A stretch of DNA of 64,000 bases from Oceanospirillaceae bacterium (GCA_018647765.1 JABGSN010000046.1:24726-88725); one strand, 5' to 3'. Shown: positions 50,827 through 59,252, counted from the first letter of the stretch. Made by a program: numbers and translations. The notes: generated by a model not told the origin, from the letters alone.

Positions 50827-50960
50827 GGAAATTCCTTAATAGAGTAACTGCAGATAATTGTTTGTATCCCCTATTATGGGGGCTGCAAACCATATCACAA
50901 GTATGCCCATGGCAAAATACCATAGCTGAACGATTCATGCTTTTTAGTGACGTCTCAGGG

Positions 50961-50966
50961 TATAAT
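50961..50966 (+). promoter_or_regulatory. Consensus -10 box upstream of ettA
   Basis: A perfect TATAAT lies 35 bp before the ettA ATG. The -35 region at the right distance is poor, so the promoter may need an activator or rely on other contacts. A nearby CCCC-TATTAT-GGGG palindrome (50868-50881) sits on the ribA side of the gap. Confidence 0.4.
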
Positions 50967-51000
50967 AGCGTCAATCTTGTTGAATTAATTAGGAAGCTCC

Positions 51001-52659
51001 ATGGCGCAGTTTGTATATACGATGAATCGGGTAGGGAAAGTCGTCCCCCCAAAACGTGAAATTCTTAAAGATATTTCCTTGTCCTTTTTTCCCGGTGCCA
51101 AGATTGGTGTTTTGGGTCTCAATGGCTCTGGTAAATCTAGCCTATTGCGCATCATGGCCGGCGTTGATACCGAGTACAACGGTGAAGCGCGTCCGCAGCC
51201 GGGTATTAACGTGGGTTACTTGGAGCAAGAGCCTCAGCTAGACGATAGCAAAACCGTACGCCAGGTGGTTGAAGAAGCTGTGGCCGAAGCTAAAAATGCG
51301 CTAACAGCATTAGACGCTGTGTACGCCGCATACGCCGAACCTGATGCTGACTTTGATGCACTCGCTGCCGAACAAGCCAAGTTAGAAGATATTATCCAAG
51401 CCAGTGATGCACATAACCTAGACCGTACCCTAGAAGTGGCGGCAGAAGCCTTGCGTTTGCCGGCGTGGGATGAACCAGTGGTGCATTTGTCTGGTGGTGA
51501 ACGTCGCCGTGTGGCTTTATGCCGATTGTTGCTCAATAAGCCCGACATGTTGTTGTTGGATGAGCCGACTAACCACTTAGATGCTGAGTCTGTGGCTTGG
51601 TTAGAGCGTTTCTTGGTGGATTACAACGGCACCGTTGTGGCCATTACCCACGACCGTTATTTCCTAGATAACGCCGCCGGTTGGATTTTAGAGCTAGACC
51701 GTGGCCATGGTATTCCTTATGAAGGTAACTACTCGTCTTGGTTAGAGCAAAAAGAAGCACGTTTGATTCAAGAAGGGCGCCAACAAGCGTCCCACGACAA
51801 AGCCGTAAAATCAGAATTAGATTGGGTTAGAAGTAATGCCAAAGGCCGCCAAGCCAAGTCTAAAGCCCGTTTAGCGCGGTTTGAAGAGTTAAGTTCGCGG
51901 GAATTCCAAGAACGTAACGAAACCTCTGAAATCTACATTCCACCTGGCCCCCGTTTGGGCGACAAAGTCATCAACGTCAGCGGCGTCAACAAAGCCTTTG
52001 GCGATAAAATGTTGGTGGAGGGGCTGGAATTTAGCATGCCCCAAGGCGCTATCGTGGGAGTTGTGGGCGGTAACGGCGCGGGTAAATCAACCTTGTTTAA
52101 GATGCTTACGGGCGCCGAACAACCTGATTCTGGCAGCATCGATATTGGCGACACCGTTGAATTGGCTCACGTCGATCAATCGCGTGATCTAGACGGCACT
52201 AAAACTGTGTGGGAAGAGTTGTCTGACGGCCAAGACATTATTACCGTAGGTAATTATCAGGTGCCTTCTCGGGCCTACGCCGGTCGCTTTAACTTTAAGG
52301 GCAATGACCAGCAGAAATTTGTTAAAGACTTGTCGGGTGGTGAACGTAACCGTTTGCACTTAGCTAAGTTGTTAAAGCAGGGTGGCAACGTGCTGTTGTT
52401 GGACGAACCCACCAACGACCTTGATGTAGAGACCCTACGAGCCTTAGAAGAAGCCTTGTTAGCTTTCCCTGGCGCTGCCGTAGTTATTTCTCACGACCGT
52501 TGGTTCCTCGACCGTATTTGTACCCATACCTTGGCTTACGAAGGTGATTCGAAGGCTACTTTCTTTGAAGGTAACTACTCCGAATACGCCGAAGACTATA
52601 AAGCCCGCACGGGTAAAGACCATCAACCAACCCGGGTCAAGTATAAGAAACTTGCCTAG
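51001..52659 (+). CDS. ettA: Energy-dependent translational throttle protein EttA (ABC-F)
   Basis: A 552-residue ABC-F ATPase that binds the ribosomal E site and gates the first elongation step according to ATP/ADP level. The first ABC domain has GLNGSGKSSLLR (~39-50), LSGGERRRVALC and MLLLDEPTNHLDAESVAWLE. A positively charged linker arm follows (~240-310). The second domain has GGNGAGKSTLFK, LSGGERNRLHLAKLL and VLLLDEPTNDLD. There are no membrane segments. The N-terminus (MAQFVYTMNRVGKVVPPKRE) and linker length fit EttA, not Uup. Its stop overlaps the relic stop of mscS on the other strand. Confidence 0.95.
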   Translation: MAQFVYTMNRVGKVVPPKREILKDISLSFFPGAKIGVLGLNGSGKSSLLRIMAGVDTEYNGEARPQPGINVGYLEQEPQLDDSKTVRQVVEEAVAEAKNALTALDAVYAAYAEPDADFDALAAEQAKLEDIIQASDAHNLDRTLEVAAEALRLPAWDEPVVHLSGGERRRVALCRLLLNKPDMLLLDEPTNHLDAESVAWLERFLVDYNGTVVAITHDRYFLDNAAGWILELDRGHGIPYEGNYSSWLEQKEARLIQEGRQQASHDKAVKSELDWVRSNAKGRQAKSKARLARFEELSSREFQERNETSEIYIPPGPRLGDKVINVSGVNKAFGDKMLVEGLEFSMPQGAIVGVVGGNGAGKSTLFKMLTGAEQPDSGSIDIGDTVELAHVDQSRDLDGTKTVWEELSDGQDIITVGNYQVPSRAYAGRFNFKGNDQQKFVKDLSGGERNRLHLAKLLKQGGNVLLLDEPTNDLDVETLRALEEALLAFPGAAVVISHDRWFLDRICTHTLAYEGDSKATFFEGNYSEYAEDYKARTGKDHQPTRVKYKKLA

Positions 52660-53024
52660 TTCGTTGTAGAGGCAGTTGTTGGGGTTTGATGTAAGTGGAT
52701 ACCCTGCTGTGGGTAAGGCATGGGAATGCCACCTTACGGCCCAATAATCTGCCGCCTTCACCCAAGGCCGCACAACAAAGTTGACGCTGCTGTCGGCCAG
52801 TTCGGTGACAGCGACGCCGGGTTTAGCCAAAATACGTTGGTCTGCAGCGATGCATTGCAGCAGTATATGTTCGGCGTTTTGTAGGTCGTCACTGTAACCC
52901 ACGCCAATAATTAAATCGATACGACGCGTCGGCTTAGCCAGGCATTAATGATTACGCCGCCATATCCGCTGGCCACCTTACTTTATCGGTAGAAAATCAT
53001 AAGTAGTTGTTTGGACAAAAAATG

Positions 53025-53779
53025 TTATTTGATTAAAAAAATTCCATCCTTGAACTGTTTTTTCGCAAGATTTCTTGCCTCGGAAAATTTAACAAAATCT
53101 TTTTCTATATCAAAAATATTTTCAGTCATAACAACCAAATAGCCATCTCCTATTTTTTCAACTAAGAATCCTTGAGATGTTAACTTCTGTTCATCAAACT
53201 CCTCGCTATATTCCTTTCCAAAGTAGTTCGCCCATGCCATATTAGGAATTCCCTCTTTTAACAAGGTTCGACTAACAGGCCCTCGCCTAAAGGATCCTTC
53301 AGGGCTTATTGCGATACACCTCAATAATTCAGGCCCGGTAAAAAAATGTAACATCGCGAATTTGGGTTCAAATAAATGACAAAATTGACGAAAAAGCTCA
53401 AGCCAAACTATTTTTTTATTTGGTTGAAATTGTAAATTAACACGCCCCGCCATCAGCTCTAACTTGGGCCCATATCGCCAAGTATGGTCAACTGTTCCGG
53501 TATATTTAACGGCATGCTTTCGTTTCCACGCAAACTGCTCTGGAAACTCAAACATTGAACCATTGAACCATTGGAACGTAGTTGACCAATAGTTGCCCAG
53601 TGATCTTTACATGAATCCACATTATCAAAGGCATTATTTATCCGGTCACCATTATGACTGATAAATTGAGGCATTAATCGTTCATCTGTTGCACCCATTA
53701 ATTCCAACATTGATTTACCATAATGCCAATTGGTCGTATCAACATTAGTATTAAGGGACAAAAGTATATAGTTTTTCAT
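53025..53779 (-). pseudogene. Probable immunity protein gene (Imm52-like), frameshifted by an 8-bp duplication
   Basis: Two overlapping frames make one protein of 248 residues once one copy of an 8-bp direct repeat is removed. The first part starts MKNYILLSLNTNVDTTNWHY; the join reads RSNGSM-FEFPEQFAWKRKH. The second part ends GYLVVMTENIFDIEKDFV...AKKQFKDGIFLIK. The C-terminal pattern (NMAWANYFGKEYSEEF...LTSQGFLVEKIGDGYLVVMTEN) resembles the Imm52 group of polymorphic-toxin immunity proteins; I cannot confirm this without a search. It has no signal peptide or membrane segment. It starts 4 nt after the end of the toxin-like frame. As it stands, the second part could only be made from the internal ATG at 53555, a 176-residue product. 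Confidence 0.6.
53553..53572 (-). repeat. 8-bp tandem duplication that breaks the immunity reading frame
   Basis: CATTGAAC occurs twice in tandem (53553-53560, 53561-53568), followed by CATT. On the coding strand it reads AATGGTTC AATGGTTC AATG. Deleting exactly one unit puts the upstream and downstream halves of the immunity gene in one open frame with sensible sequence across the join. Confidence 0.9.
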
Positions 53780-53783
53780 AAAG

Positions 53784-53859
53784 TTAGTTATACCCCGTTA
53801 GCTTTCCTGTTTTTGGATCAAAGCGATAAACTGTACCACCCGTACTTTCAATTAATCTC
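53784..53859 (-). pseudogene. C-terminal end of a polymorphic-toxin-like gene
   Basis: About 25 codons reading LRLIESTGGTVYRFDPKTGKLTGYN and then TAA (53784-53786). Short beta-strand endings of the form 'xYxFDPKTGKL..' are common at the C-terminus of Rhs/CdiA-type effector tips. The frame has no start here and its upstream part is gone; it abuts the mscS sequence at the right border of the insert. The 4-nt gap to the next gene is the tight spacing usual for toxin-immunity pairs. The fragment is too short to name a toxin family. Confidence 0.5.
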
Positions 53860-54421
53860 AATGTGGTTGTTGGGTACAACAACTTCCCGATTGTCGCCAG
53901 TTTTTATTTAGCTCGAGAAATAACCGATTTTCTCAACTACGCCGGCAACCCCTGCAGCTTCTATAAAGTCCCCCACGCTAAATGGTCTAGCGATGATAAG
54001 CATCACCCCAGCCGCAAAATTGCTCAGGGTATCCTTTAACGCCAGTCCAAGCGCTAAACCGGCGGCGGCAAAGATGGTTAGCAGTGCGGTGGTGTCCACG
54101 CCTAAGGAATCTAAGGCGATGAGTAGGGCAACAAAGGTAAGTGCTATGCGAATAGTGGCAGTGATGAACCCCGTGAGGGTTGCATCTGTCGCTCGAGCCT
54201 TGAGGCTACGTTCGACTAAAAAAGCCACCAGCAGGGTCAGCCAGCGGCTGATATAAAAAATAGCCACTGCCACGACAGTGACTATAACGCCATCAAAAGC
54301 GACAGCTAACCAGCCTTCAGAAAAAGAAAAACCCATGTTGCATACTCCACACCAAACGTGCGTTATTTCACGCTGCAGCAAGTGTAGACAATGGCTAGGG
54401 TTTTGCTTGCTGGATAAAAAA

Positions 54422-55249
54422 TTAGGGCTTAAATAGTTGTGCCAGTTCCTGCGAACGATGGTGAGCGGCGGCCATGGCGGCGTCACACAGGTTATTAAAA
54501 CCACCGTCATTAAAGGTGTTTATGGCCTGCTCTGTGGTGCCTTTAGGCGACGTCACGGCTTGGCGTAGTTGTGCTGGTGTCTGGCTGCTTTGCTGCGCCA
54601 TTTTTGCAGCACCCGCGGCCGTCTGTAATACCAGTTGCTGGGCGATGTCTGTACTTAAGCCTAGTTTTTCCGCCCCTTGGATCATGGCTTCCATCATTAA
54701 GAAATAATACGCAGGACCGCTGCCTGAGACCGCAGTAACAGCGTCTATCTGGTCTTCTTGGTCGACCCAAACGGCCATGCCTACGGCTTGCATAATGTGG
54801 CTAGTGGTTGCTTTTTGTTGATCAGTTACAGCTGTGGTGGCATATAACCCCGCAGCCCCAAGCCCGACTAAAGAGGGGGTGTTGGGCATACATCGCACGA
54901 TAGCGGCCGGCTGGCCGAGCCAGGTTTCTATACTGCTGACTAAAATGCCGGCGGCCACGGATATAACCAATTGTGTCGACGGGTCTATAGCCGGCGCGAT
55001 GCTCTTAACGAGGCCGCCCATCATCTGTGGCTTTACGCCCAGCACAATAACGTCGGCCTGTTGGCATAGGGCTAAGTTGTCGGTGCTGGTGTGAATGCCG
55101 GTGGTGGCCGCTAGAGCATCCATTTTACTTTGTGTGCGGCCGCTAGCGGTGATTTTGTCTTGTGGGTAGCCTGCAGCAAGCAAACCCTTAAGTATGGCTT
55201 GCGCCATGTTGCCTGCGCCAATGAAGCTAATTCGAGGGGTGTTTTGCAT
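54422..55249 (-). CDS. proC: Pyrroline-5-carboxylate reductase
   Basis: A 275-residue NAD(P)H-dependent enzyme, last step of proline synthesis. The Rossmann motif is FIGAGNMAQAILKGL (~9-23). ILGVKPQ-type sequence, CMPNTPSLVGLGAAGLY, and AVSGSGPAYYFLMMEAM with the C-terminal helical substrate domain follow. It is 19 nt downstream of yggS on the same strand, the usual yggS-proC order. The customary third partner yggT is elsewhere (31154). Confidence 0.95.
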   Translation of the reverse strand: MQNTPRISFIGAGNMAQAILKGLLAAGYPQDKITASGRTQSKMDALAATTGIHTSTDNLALCQQADVIVLGVKPQMMGGLVKSIAPAIDPSTQLVISVAAGILVSSIETWLGQPAAIVRCMPNTPSLVGLGAAGLYATTAVTDQQKATTSHIMQAVGMAVWVDQEDQIDAVTAVSGSGPAYYFLMMEAMIQGAEKLGLSTDIAQQLVLQTAAGAAKMAQQSSQTPAQLRQAVTSPKGTTEQAINTFNDGGFNNLCDAAMAAAHHRSQELAQLFKP

Positions 55250-55268
55250 AGTGTGGTCCTAAGGCTAA

Positions 55269-55997
55269 TTATGTTTCAGTGCGGGTGCCGCGGGCACCAA
55301 AAATATCGGTGCCGATGCGCACCATAGTGGCGCCGCAGGCTATGGCGCTATCAAGGTCGCCAGACATGCCCATAGACAGCTCGGTAAGGTGTGGGTAGCG
55401 ACTGTTAAGCCGGTCTCGTGTAGCTGTCATTAGGTTAAATGCCTGGCGTTGTTGGGCAACATCGTGGGTGGCGGCAGGAATGCACATCAAACCACAAAGG
55501 GCTAAATTGGGCAAAACATCTACTGCAGCCACGATTTCGTCTAGCGCCGGCAAAGCGACCCCGTGCTTATTTTTTTCCTGACTGATATTCACTTGTATCA
55601 GCACCTTAAGAGGGGGCATGTTATCTGGGCGTTGTTCACTTAAGCGGCGCGCAATTTTAAGGCGATCTAAGGTGTGTACCCAATCAAAGTGATGGGCAAT
55701 GGTTTTGGTTTTGTTGCTTTGAATAGCGCCGATAAAGTGCCAGTGAACGTCGTTAAAGGCGCAGTGTTCAATTTTATTTAAGGCGTCTTGTAGGTAATTT
55801 TCGCCAAAGTGGCGCTGGCCGAATTGGTAGGCTTGGTTCACTGCACTTAGGGGTTTTGTTTTGCTCACAGCCAGTAAACGCACCGCAGAGTGATCACGGC
55901 CGGCGCAGGCACATGCTTGATTAATGCGCTGATGGGTTTGAGCTAGCGCTTGGGCAATTGAAGCGTCGGAAGTTGGCTCTGATAGTAAGTCTTGCAT
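55269..55997 (-). CDS. yggS: PLP homeostasis protein YggS/PROSC
   Basis: A 242-residue single-domain TIM-barrel protein that binds pyridoxal phosphate without catalysing a known reaction and balances cellular PLP and amino-acid pools. The PLP lysine lies in LLAVSKTKPLSAV (~47). Typical elements are RHFGENYLQDALNKI, WHFIGAIQSNKTK and LSMGMSGDLDSAIACGATMVRIGTDIFG. It is divergent from the aot operon. Confidence 0.94.
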   Translation of the reverse strand: MQDLLSEPTSDASIAQALAQTHQRINQACACAGRDHSAVRLLAVSKTKPLSAVNQAYQFGQRHFGENYLQDALNKIEHCAFNDVHWHFIGAIQSNKTKTIAHHFDWVHTLDRLKIARRLSEQRPDNMPPLKVLIQVNISQEKNKHGVALPALDEIVAAVDVLPNLALCGLMCIPAATHDVAQQRQAFNLMTATRDRLNSRYPHLTELSMGMSGDLDSAIACGATMVRIGTDIFGARGTRTET

Positions 55998-56076
55998 GTA
56001 TGATTCGCTACAACATTAGATGATGGTTGAGGTTGAAGTGGGCTGGTGTTGCCGACAATAATGACACATCGGCCAC

Positions 56077-56118
56077 TAAAATTGCAGTAAATGGACTCAT
56101 AGTTAACACAGAGCGACT
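56077..56118 (-). promoter_or_regulatory. Candidate ArgR operator upstream of the aot operon
   Basis: On the minus strand AGTCGC-N8-AA-N5 is followed directly by AGTCCA-N8-AA, a direct repeat with an exact 21-bp period. It fits the recalled Pseudomonas ArgR pattern TGTCGC-N8-AA-N5 at 12 of 16 fixed positions. It ends 28 bp before the -35 box of the predicted promoter, a plausible activator position. Confidence 0.5.
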
Positions 56119-56145
56119 CGGTGTTAGATGCATAAGACGATTAAC

Positions 56146-56174
56146 TTGAGGTTAGTGGTGTTAGTCAATATCAT
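56146..56174 (+). promoter_or_regulatory. Sigma-70 promoter candidate for the aot operon
   Basis: TTGAGG (56146-56151) and TATCAT (56169-56174) are 17 bp apart, about 50 bp before the aotP start. The less-than-perfect -35 box would suit activation by a factor bound at 56077-56118. Confidence 0.5.
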
Positions 56175-56223
56175 TGGCGCTTATATTGATTGTAATAATA
56201 ACACCACAGTATTCGGACCCACT

Positions 56224-56988
56224 ATGACTTTAGCGCTATCGATTACCGATTTACATAAAAGCTTTAATGAAAATGAAGTCATCAAAGGCATGTCGTTGAC
56301 CGCTAATAAGGGTGACGTGATTTCGTTGATCGGCGCTAGTGGTTCCGGTAAGAGTACATTCTTACGCTGTATTAACTTGTTAGAAACACCTAACAGTGGT
56401 GAAGTGCGCGTTGCTGGCGAACTGATCGAGATGAAAACAGACAGTAAAGGCAACCGTCTACCTACGAGTCAAAAACAAGTCGATCGCATCCGTACCAAAT
56501 TGGGCATGGTGTTCCAAAGTTTTAACCTTTGGAGCCACATGACTATTTTGGAAAACGTCATGGAAGCGCCAGTGCATGTGTTGGGCCAGTCAAAAGACGA
56601 GGCTAAAGCTAACGCCATGCAGTTGTTAGAAAAAGTAGGTATTGCCGACAAAGCCCAGCAATACCCTGACCATTTGTCTGGTGGCCAACAGCAACGTGCG
56701 GCTATTGCTCGGGCCTTGGCCATGGATCCAGAAGTGATGTTGTTTGATGAACCAACTTCTGCACTGGACCCAGAATTAGTGGGCGAAGTATTGAAGGTGA
56801 TGCGCCAGTTGGCTGCCGAAGGCCGCACCATGATCGTAGTGACTCACGAAATGACCTTTGCTCGAGAAGTGTCTACCCAAGTTGTCTTCCTTCATCAAGG
56901 ATTGGTTGAAGAGCAAGGTACACCGGAAGAAGTGTTCCAGAATCCAAAATCAGAGCGATGCCGCCAGTTTTTGGCGTCGAGCTATTAA
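56224..56988 (+). CDS. aotP: Arginine/ornithine-type ABC transporter ATP-binding protein
   Basis: A 254-residue ATPase of the polar amino-acid (HisP/AotP/OccP) class. Walker A is GASGSGKST (~39-47), the Q-loop is [13 protein letters not shown], the signature is [15 protein letters not shown], Walker B is [14 protein letters not shown], and the switch His is in VTHEM. The [23 protein letters not shown] insert after strand 4 is characteristic of HisP and AotP. I start at [14 protein letters not shown]; the open frame continues upstream without family resemblance. It is the first gene of the operon. Confidence 0.9.
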   Translation: MTLALSITDLHKSFNENEVIKGMSLTANKGDVISLIGASGSGKSTFLRCINLLETPNSGEVRVAGELIEMKTDSKGNRLPTSQKQVDRIRTKLGMVFQSFNLWSHMTILENVMEAPVHVLGQSKDEAKANAMQLLEKVGIADKAQQYPDHLSGGQQQRAAIARALAMDPEVMLFDEPTSALDPELVGEVLKVMRQLAAEGRTMIVVTHEMTFAREVSTQVVFLHQGLVEEQGTPEEVFQNPKSERCRQFLASSY

Positions 56989-57040
56989 ATCCCAGCCATT
57001 AGGCTGACAATAACCACAATAAATGAACGATGAGGTTCTT

Positions 57041-57796
57041 ATGAAAAAACTAGTTGCTGCTGCACTAACCGCAGGCGCGTTAGCCATGTCTATGGGCGCT
57101 GTTGCGTCTGACAAGATTTTGATGGGTACAGAAGGTGCATACCCTCCATACAACTACTACGACAGTGACAACAACCTCATTGGTTTTGACATTGAAGTCG
57201 GCGACGCACTTTGTGCGGCTATGGAAGCTGACTGTGAGTGGGTTACCTCTGACTGGGACGGCATCATCCCAGCATTGTTGGCTAAAAAGTTCGACACCAT
57301 CCTTGCGTCTATGTCGATTACTGACGAACGTAAGCAAAAGATTGACTTCACTAACAAGTATTACAACACGCCTAACCGTTTTATCCGTGCTGCGGGTTCT
57401 AGCGCTGAAGCGACCTCTGGCATGATCGTTGGTGTACAAAGCTCAACTGTGCAAGAAAACTACCTGCGTGGTGAGTTTGGTGACATTTTGGAAATCCGTA
57501 CCTACGGCGCTCAAGAGGAAGCTAACTTAGACTTCGCCGCTGGCCGTGTAGATTTGTTGTTCGTTGACGTTATTGTGGGCGACGAAATGATGAAGGCTTC
57601 GGGTATTGAAGGCGAATTCTTTGGCCCTGACATTGCTGACTCTAAGTACTTTGGTGCTGGCGCTGGTATCGGTGTACGTCAGGAAGACACTGAGTTACGT
57701 GATCGTATGAACAAAGCCCTAGAGCAAATCCTAGCCGACGGCACCTATGATGCTATCAGCGATAAGTGGTTTGGTTTTAGCGTTTACGGTGGCTAA
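57041..57796 (+). CDS. aotJ: Periplasmic arginine/ornithine/opine-type substrate-binding protein
   Basis: A 251-residue family 3 solute-binding protein. The signal peptide occupies residues 1-22 ([12 protein letters not shown]...GAVA). The mature part opens [20 protein letters not shown], then [14 protein letters not shown] and [37 protein letters not shown]. These are the standard ligand-contact blocks for basic amino acids (His/Arg/Lys/Orn) and opines such as octopine. The ATG at 57041 has a GAGGT site. A strong hairpin follows the gene, a common way to raise binding protein over the membrane subunits. Confidence 0.9.
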   Translation: MKKLVAAALTAGALAMSMGAVASDKILMGTEGAYPPYNYYDSDNNLIGFDIEVGDALCAAMEADCEWVTSDWDGIIPALLAKKFDTILASMSITDERKQKIDFTNKYYNTPNRFIRAAGSSAEATSGMIVGVQSSTVQENYLRGEFGDILEIRTYGAQEEANLDFAAGRVDLLFVDVIVGDEMMKASGIEGEFFGPDIADSKYFGAGAGIGVRQEDTELRDRMNKALEQILADGTYDAISDKWFGFSVYGG

Positions 57797-57808
57797 TTAA
57801 GCCATTAT

Positions 57809-57834
57809 AAAGGGCGGCCTAGGCCGCCCTTTTA
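57809..57834 (+). terminator. Perfect-palindrome hairpin between aotJ and aotQ
   Basis: A 24-bp uninterrupted palindrome (AAAGGGCGGCCT and its exact complement, 57809-57832) is followed by a T-rich run. It probably acts as a partial terminator or mRNA 3'-end stabiliser inside the operon. Confidence 0.75.
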
Positions 57835-57855
57835 TTCATTTTAGGCAATTTCATT

Positions 57856-58542
57856 ATGTTAGATTTGCACGGCTACGGCTGGCTCTTATTTGACGGGTTA
57901 CAATTAACTATCGCCGTCGGCCTTTGTGCTATGGTGGTTGCTGTATTGCTTGGATTACTCGGTAGCTGGGGCAAGTTAACCGACCATTGGTGGGCCAATT
58001 TGGCAGCCAATACCTACACCACCGTGGTTCGCGGTGTGCCCGAACTTATTCTTTTATTGTTGGTGTATTTTGGTACACCCACATTAATTCAGTCCATTGC
58101 TACCAGCATGGGCTACGATATTCGGGTTGATATTAACCCGTTTATCGCCGGTACCATTACCATTGGTTTTATTTACGGCGCCTTTGCCACTGAAGTCCTA
58201 CGCGGCGCTTTTCAGTCGATCCCAAAGGGTCAGGCAGAGGCTGCACGGGCCATTGGTATGCACCGCATAAAAACCTTTCAGCGTATTTTGTTACCCCAAG
58301 CCATGCGTTTTGCTTTGCCGGGCTTGGGCAACGTGTGGATGGTGTTGATTAAGGCAACCGCGCTGATCTCTATTATTCAGCTAGATGAACTCATGCGTAA
58401 AACTAAAATTGCATCTAACGCGACCCACGAGCCCTTTACCTTTTATTTGTTGGCCTCGTTTATATATTTAGGTATTACCTTAGTATCGATGATGGCCCAA
58501 AAACGCGCCGAAGCATGGGCTAATAAGGGAGTCTCACGCTAA
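57856..58542 (+). CDS. aotQ: Amino-acid ABC transporter permease (AotQ/HisQ-type)
   Basis: A 228-residue inner-membrane permease with about five helices. The coupling-helix EAA loop is GQAEAARAIGMHRIKTFQRILLPQAMRFALPGLGN (~120-155). VVRGVPELILLLLVYFGTP is the conserved second-helix block. It pairs with the next permease as the heterodimeric channel; the two frames meet at a shared base (stop/start overlap). Confidence 0.92.
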   Translation: MLDLHGYGWLLFDGLQLTIAVGLCAMVVAVLLGLLGSWGKLTDHWWANLAANTYTTVVRGVPELILLLLVYFGTPTLIQSIATSMGYDIRVDINPFIAGTITIGFIYGAFATEVLRGAFQSIPKGQAEAARAIGMHRIKTFQRILLPQAMRFALPGLGNVWMVLIKATALISIIQLDELMRKTKIASNATHEPFTFYLLASFIYLGITLVSMMAQKRAEAWANKGVSR

Positions 58543-59252
58543 TGGATTTTTCTATTGTTTGGCAGTATTTACCTAAGCTGCTAGAAGGCGCTTGGATTAC
58601 TTTATGGATTACTGTGGTGAGCTTGGCCATAGGTTTGGCTTGTGCGGTACCGTTAGCGTTAGCGCGGTTGGCGAAGCACCCTCTGGTCTACTCACCAGCG
58701 TACTTATTTGTATTGTATTTTCGCGGTACACCATTATTGGTGCAGATTTTTTTAATTTACTACGGCAGTGGTCAGTTCCGCCATGAGCTTACCGATTTAG
58801 GTTTATGGGGTTTCTTCCGTGACCCCTGGTTCTGCGGCATTTTAGCCCTAGTGTTAAATACGGCCGCGTATTCAGCCGAAATTTTTCGTGGTGCCATAAG
58901 CGCGGTGCCACGTAATGACATTGAAGCAGGCCGCGCCTGTGGTATGTCTGGTTTGTTACTATTTCGCCGTATTACCTTGCCCAAAGCCTTCCGTATTGGT
59001 TTGCCAGCCTATGGTAATGAAGTGATTTTTCTACTCCAAGCGACCTCTTTGGTGTCGACCATCACGATATTGGATTTAACCGGAATCTCACGCCAGTTAA
59101 TCTCTAAAACCTTCGCTGTATATGAGTTTTACCTTACCGCAGCGGCCATGTACTTGGTGATGACTTACGCCTTAGTATATTTGTTCCGGCTGTGGGAAAA
59201 ACGTTTGAGCGGACACCTACAACCCCGTGTTGTTGCTGAACCCCGCACCTAA
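58542..59252 (+). CDS. aotM: Amino-acid ABC transporter permease (AotM/HisM-type)
   Basis: A 236-residue permease with about five helices. The EAA loop is RNDIEAGRACGMSGLLLFRRITLPKAFRIGLPAYGNE and YFRGTPLLVQIFLIYYGSGQF is the HisM-type block. Its 3' end overlaps the following oxidoreductase gene by 26 nt, so transport and oxidation genes are translated as one unit. Confidence 0.92.
   Translation: MDFSIVWQYLPKLLEGAWITLWITVVSLAIGLACAVPLALARLAKHPLVYSPAYLFVLYFRGTPLLVQIFLIYYGSGQFRHELTDLGLWGFFRDPWFCGILALVLNTAAYSAEIFRGAISAVPRNDIEAGRACGMSGLLLFRRITLPKAFRIGLPAYGNEVIFLLQATSLVSTITILDLTGISRQLISKTFAVYEFYLTAAAMYLVMTYALVYLFRLWEKRLSGHLQPRVVAEPRT

Larger units (their letters stand above)
52965..53859 (-). other. 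Foreign ~0.9-kb insert in mscS: toxin 3' end plus immunity gene
   Basis: The borders are inferred from where mscS reading stops (PNNHI) and resumes (YGGVIIN). The insert is visibly more A+T-rich than both flanks and uses different codons. It contains the end of one reading frame (53784-53859) and one complete but frameshifted gene (53025-53779), both on the minus strand. I found no transposase, no clear terminal inverted repeats and no obvious target duplication. The layout (end of a toxin gene, then immunity gene) matches a displaced polymorphic-toxin tip of the Rhs/CdiA/T6SS-effector kind. The remaining 60 bp before the left border are non-coding. Confidence 0.65.
52656..54336 (-). pseudogene. 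mscS-type mechanosensitive channel gene, disrupted
   Basis: The N-terminal two-thirds is readable: MGFSFSEGWLAVAFDG, three membrane helices, the pore helix AAAGLALGLALKDTLSNFAAGVM, then ARPFSVGDFIEAAGVAGVVEKIGYFSS. A TAA at 53908-53910 interrupts it. In-frame beyond that is KTGDNREVVVPNNHI, after which about 895 bp of foreign sequence is inserted (52965-53859). The gene resumes at 52964 with YGGVIIN, shifts frame near 52943 to AKPTRRIDLIIGVGYSDDLQ, and reaches ADYWAVRW. It then lacks some 20 codons and shifts again near 52727 to the normal family ending IPMPYPQQGIHLHQTPTTAS. At least four independent lesions mean the gene is dead. Confidence 0.88.

Noticed and set aside
52459..52902. A 147-codon open frame on the minus strand that could be called a small hypothetical protein.
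   Set aside because: Its first ~60 residues are the C-terminal part of MscS and the rest is a frameshifted run over the ettA 3' end, so it belongs to the mscS pseudogene.
53025..53859. The mscS insert as an insertion sequence or integron gene cassette.
   Set aside because: No transposase, terminal inverted repeats, clear target duplication or attC-like site could be seen; the content is toxin/immunity-like.
57080..57439. A 119-codon open frame antisense to aotJ.
   Set aside because: It lies wholly inside a well-supported gene and has no protein-like features.
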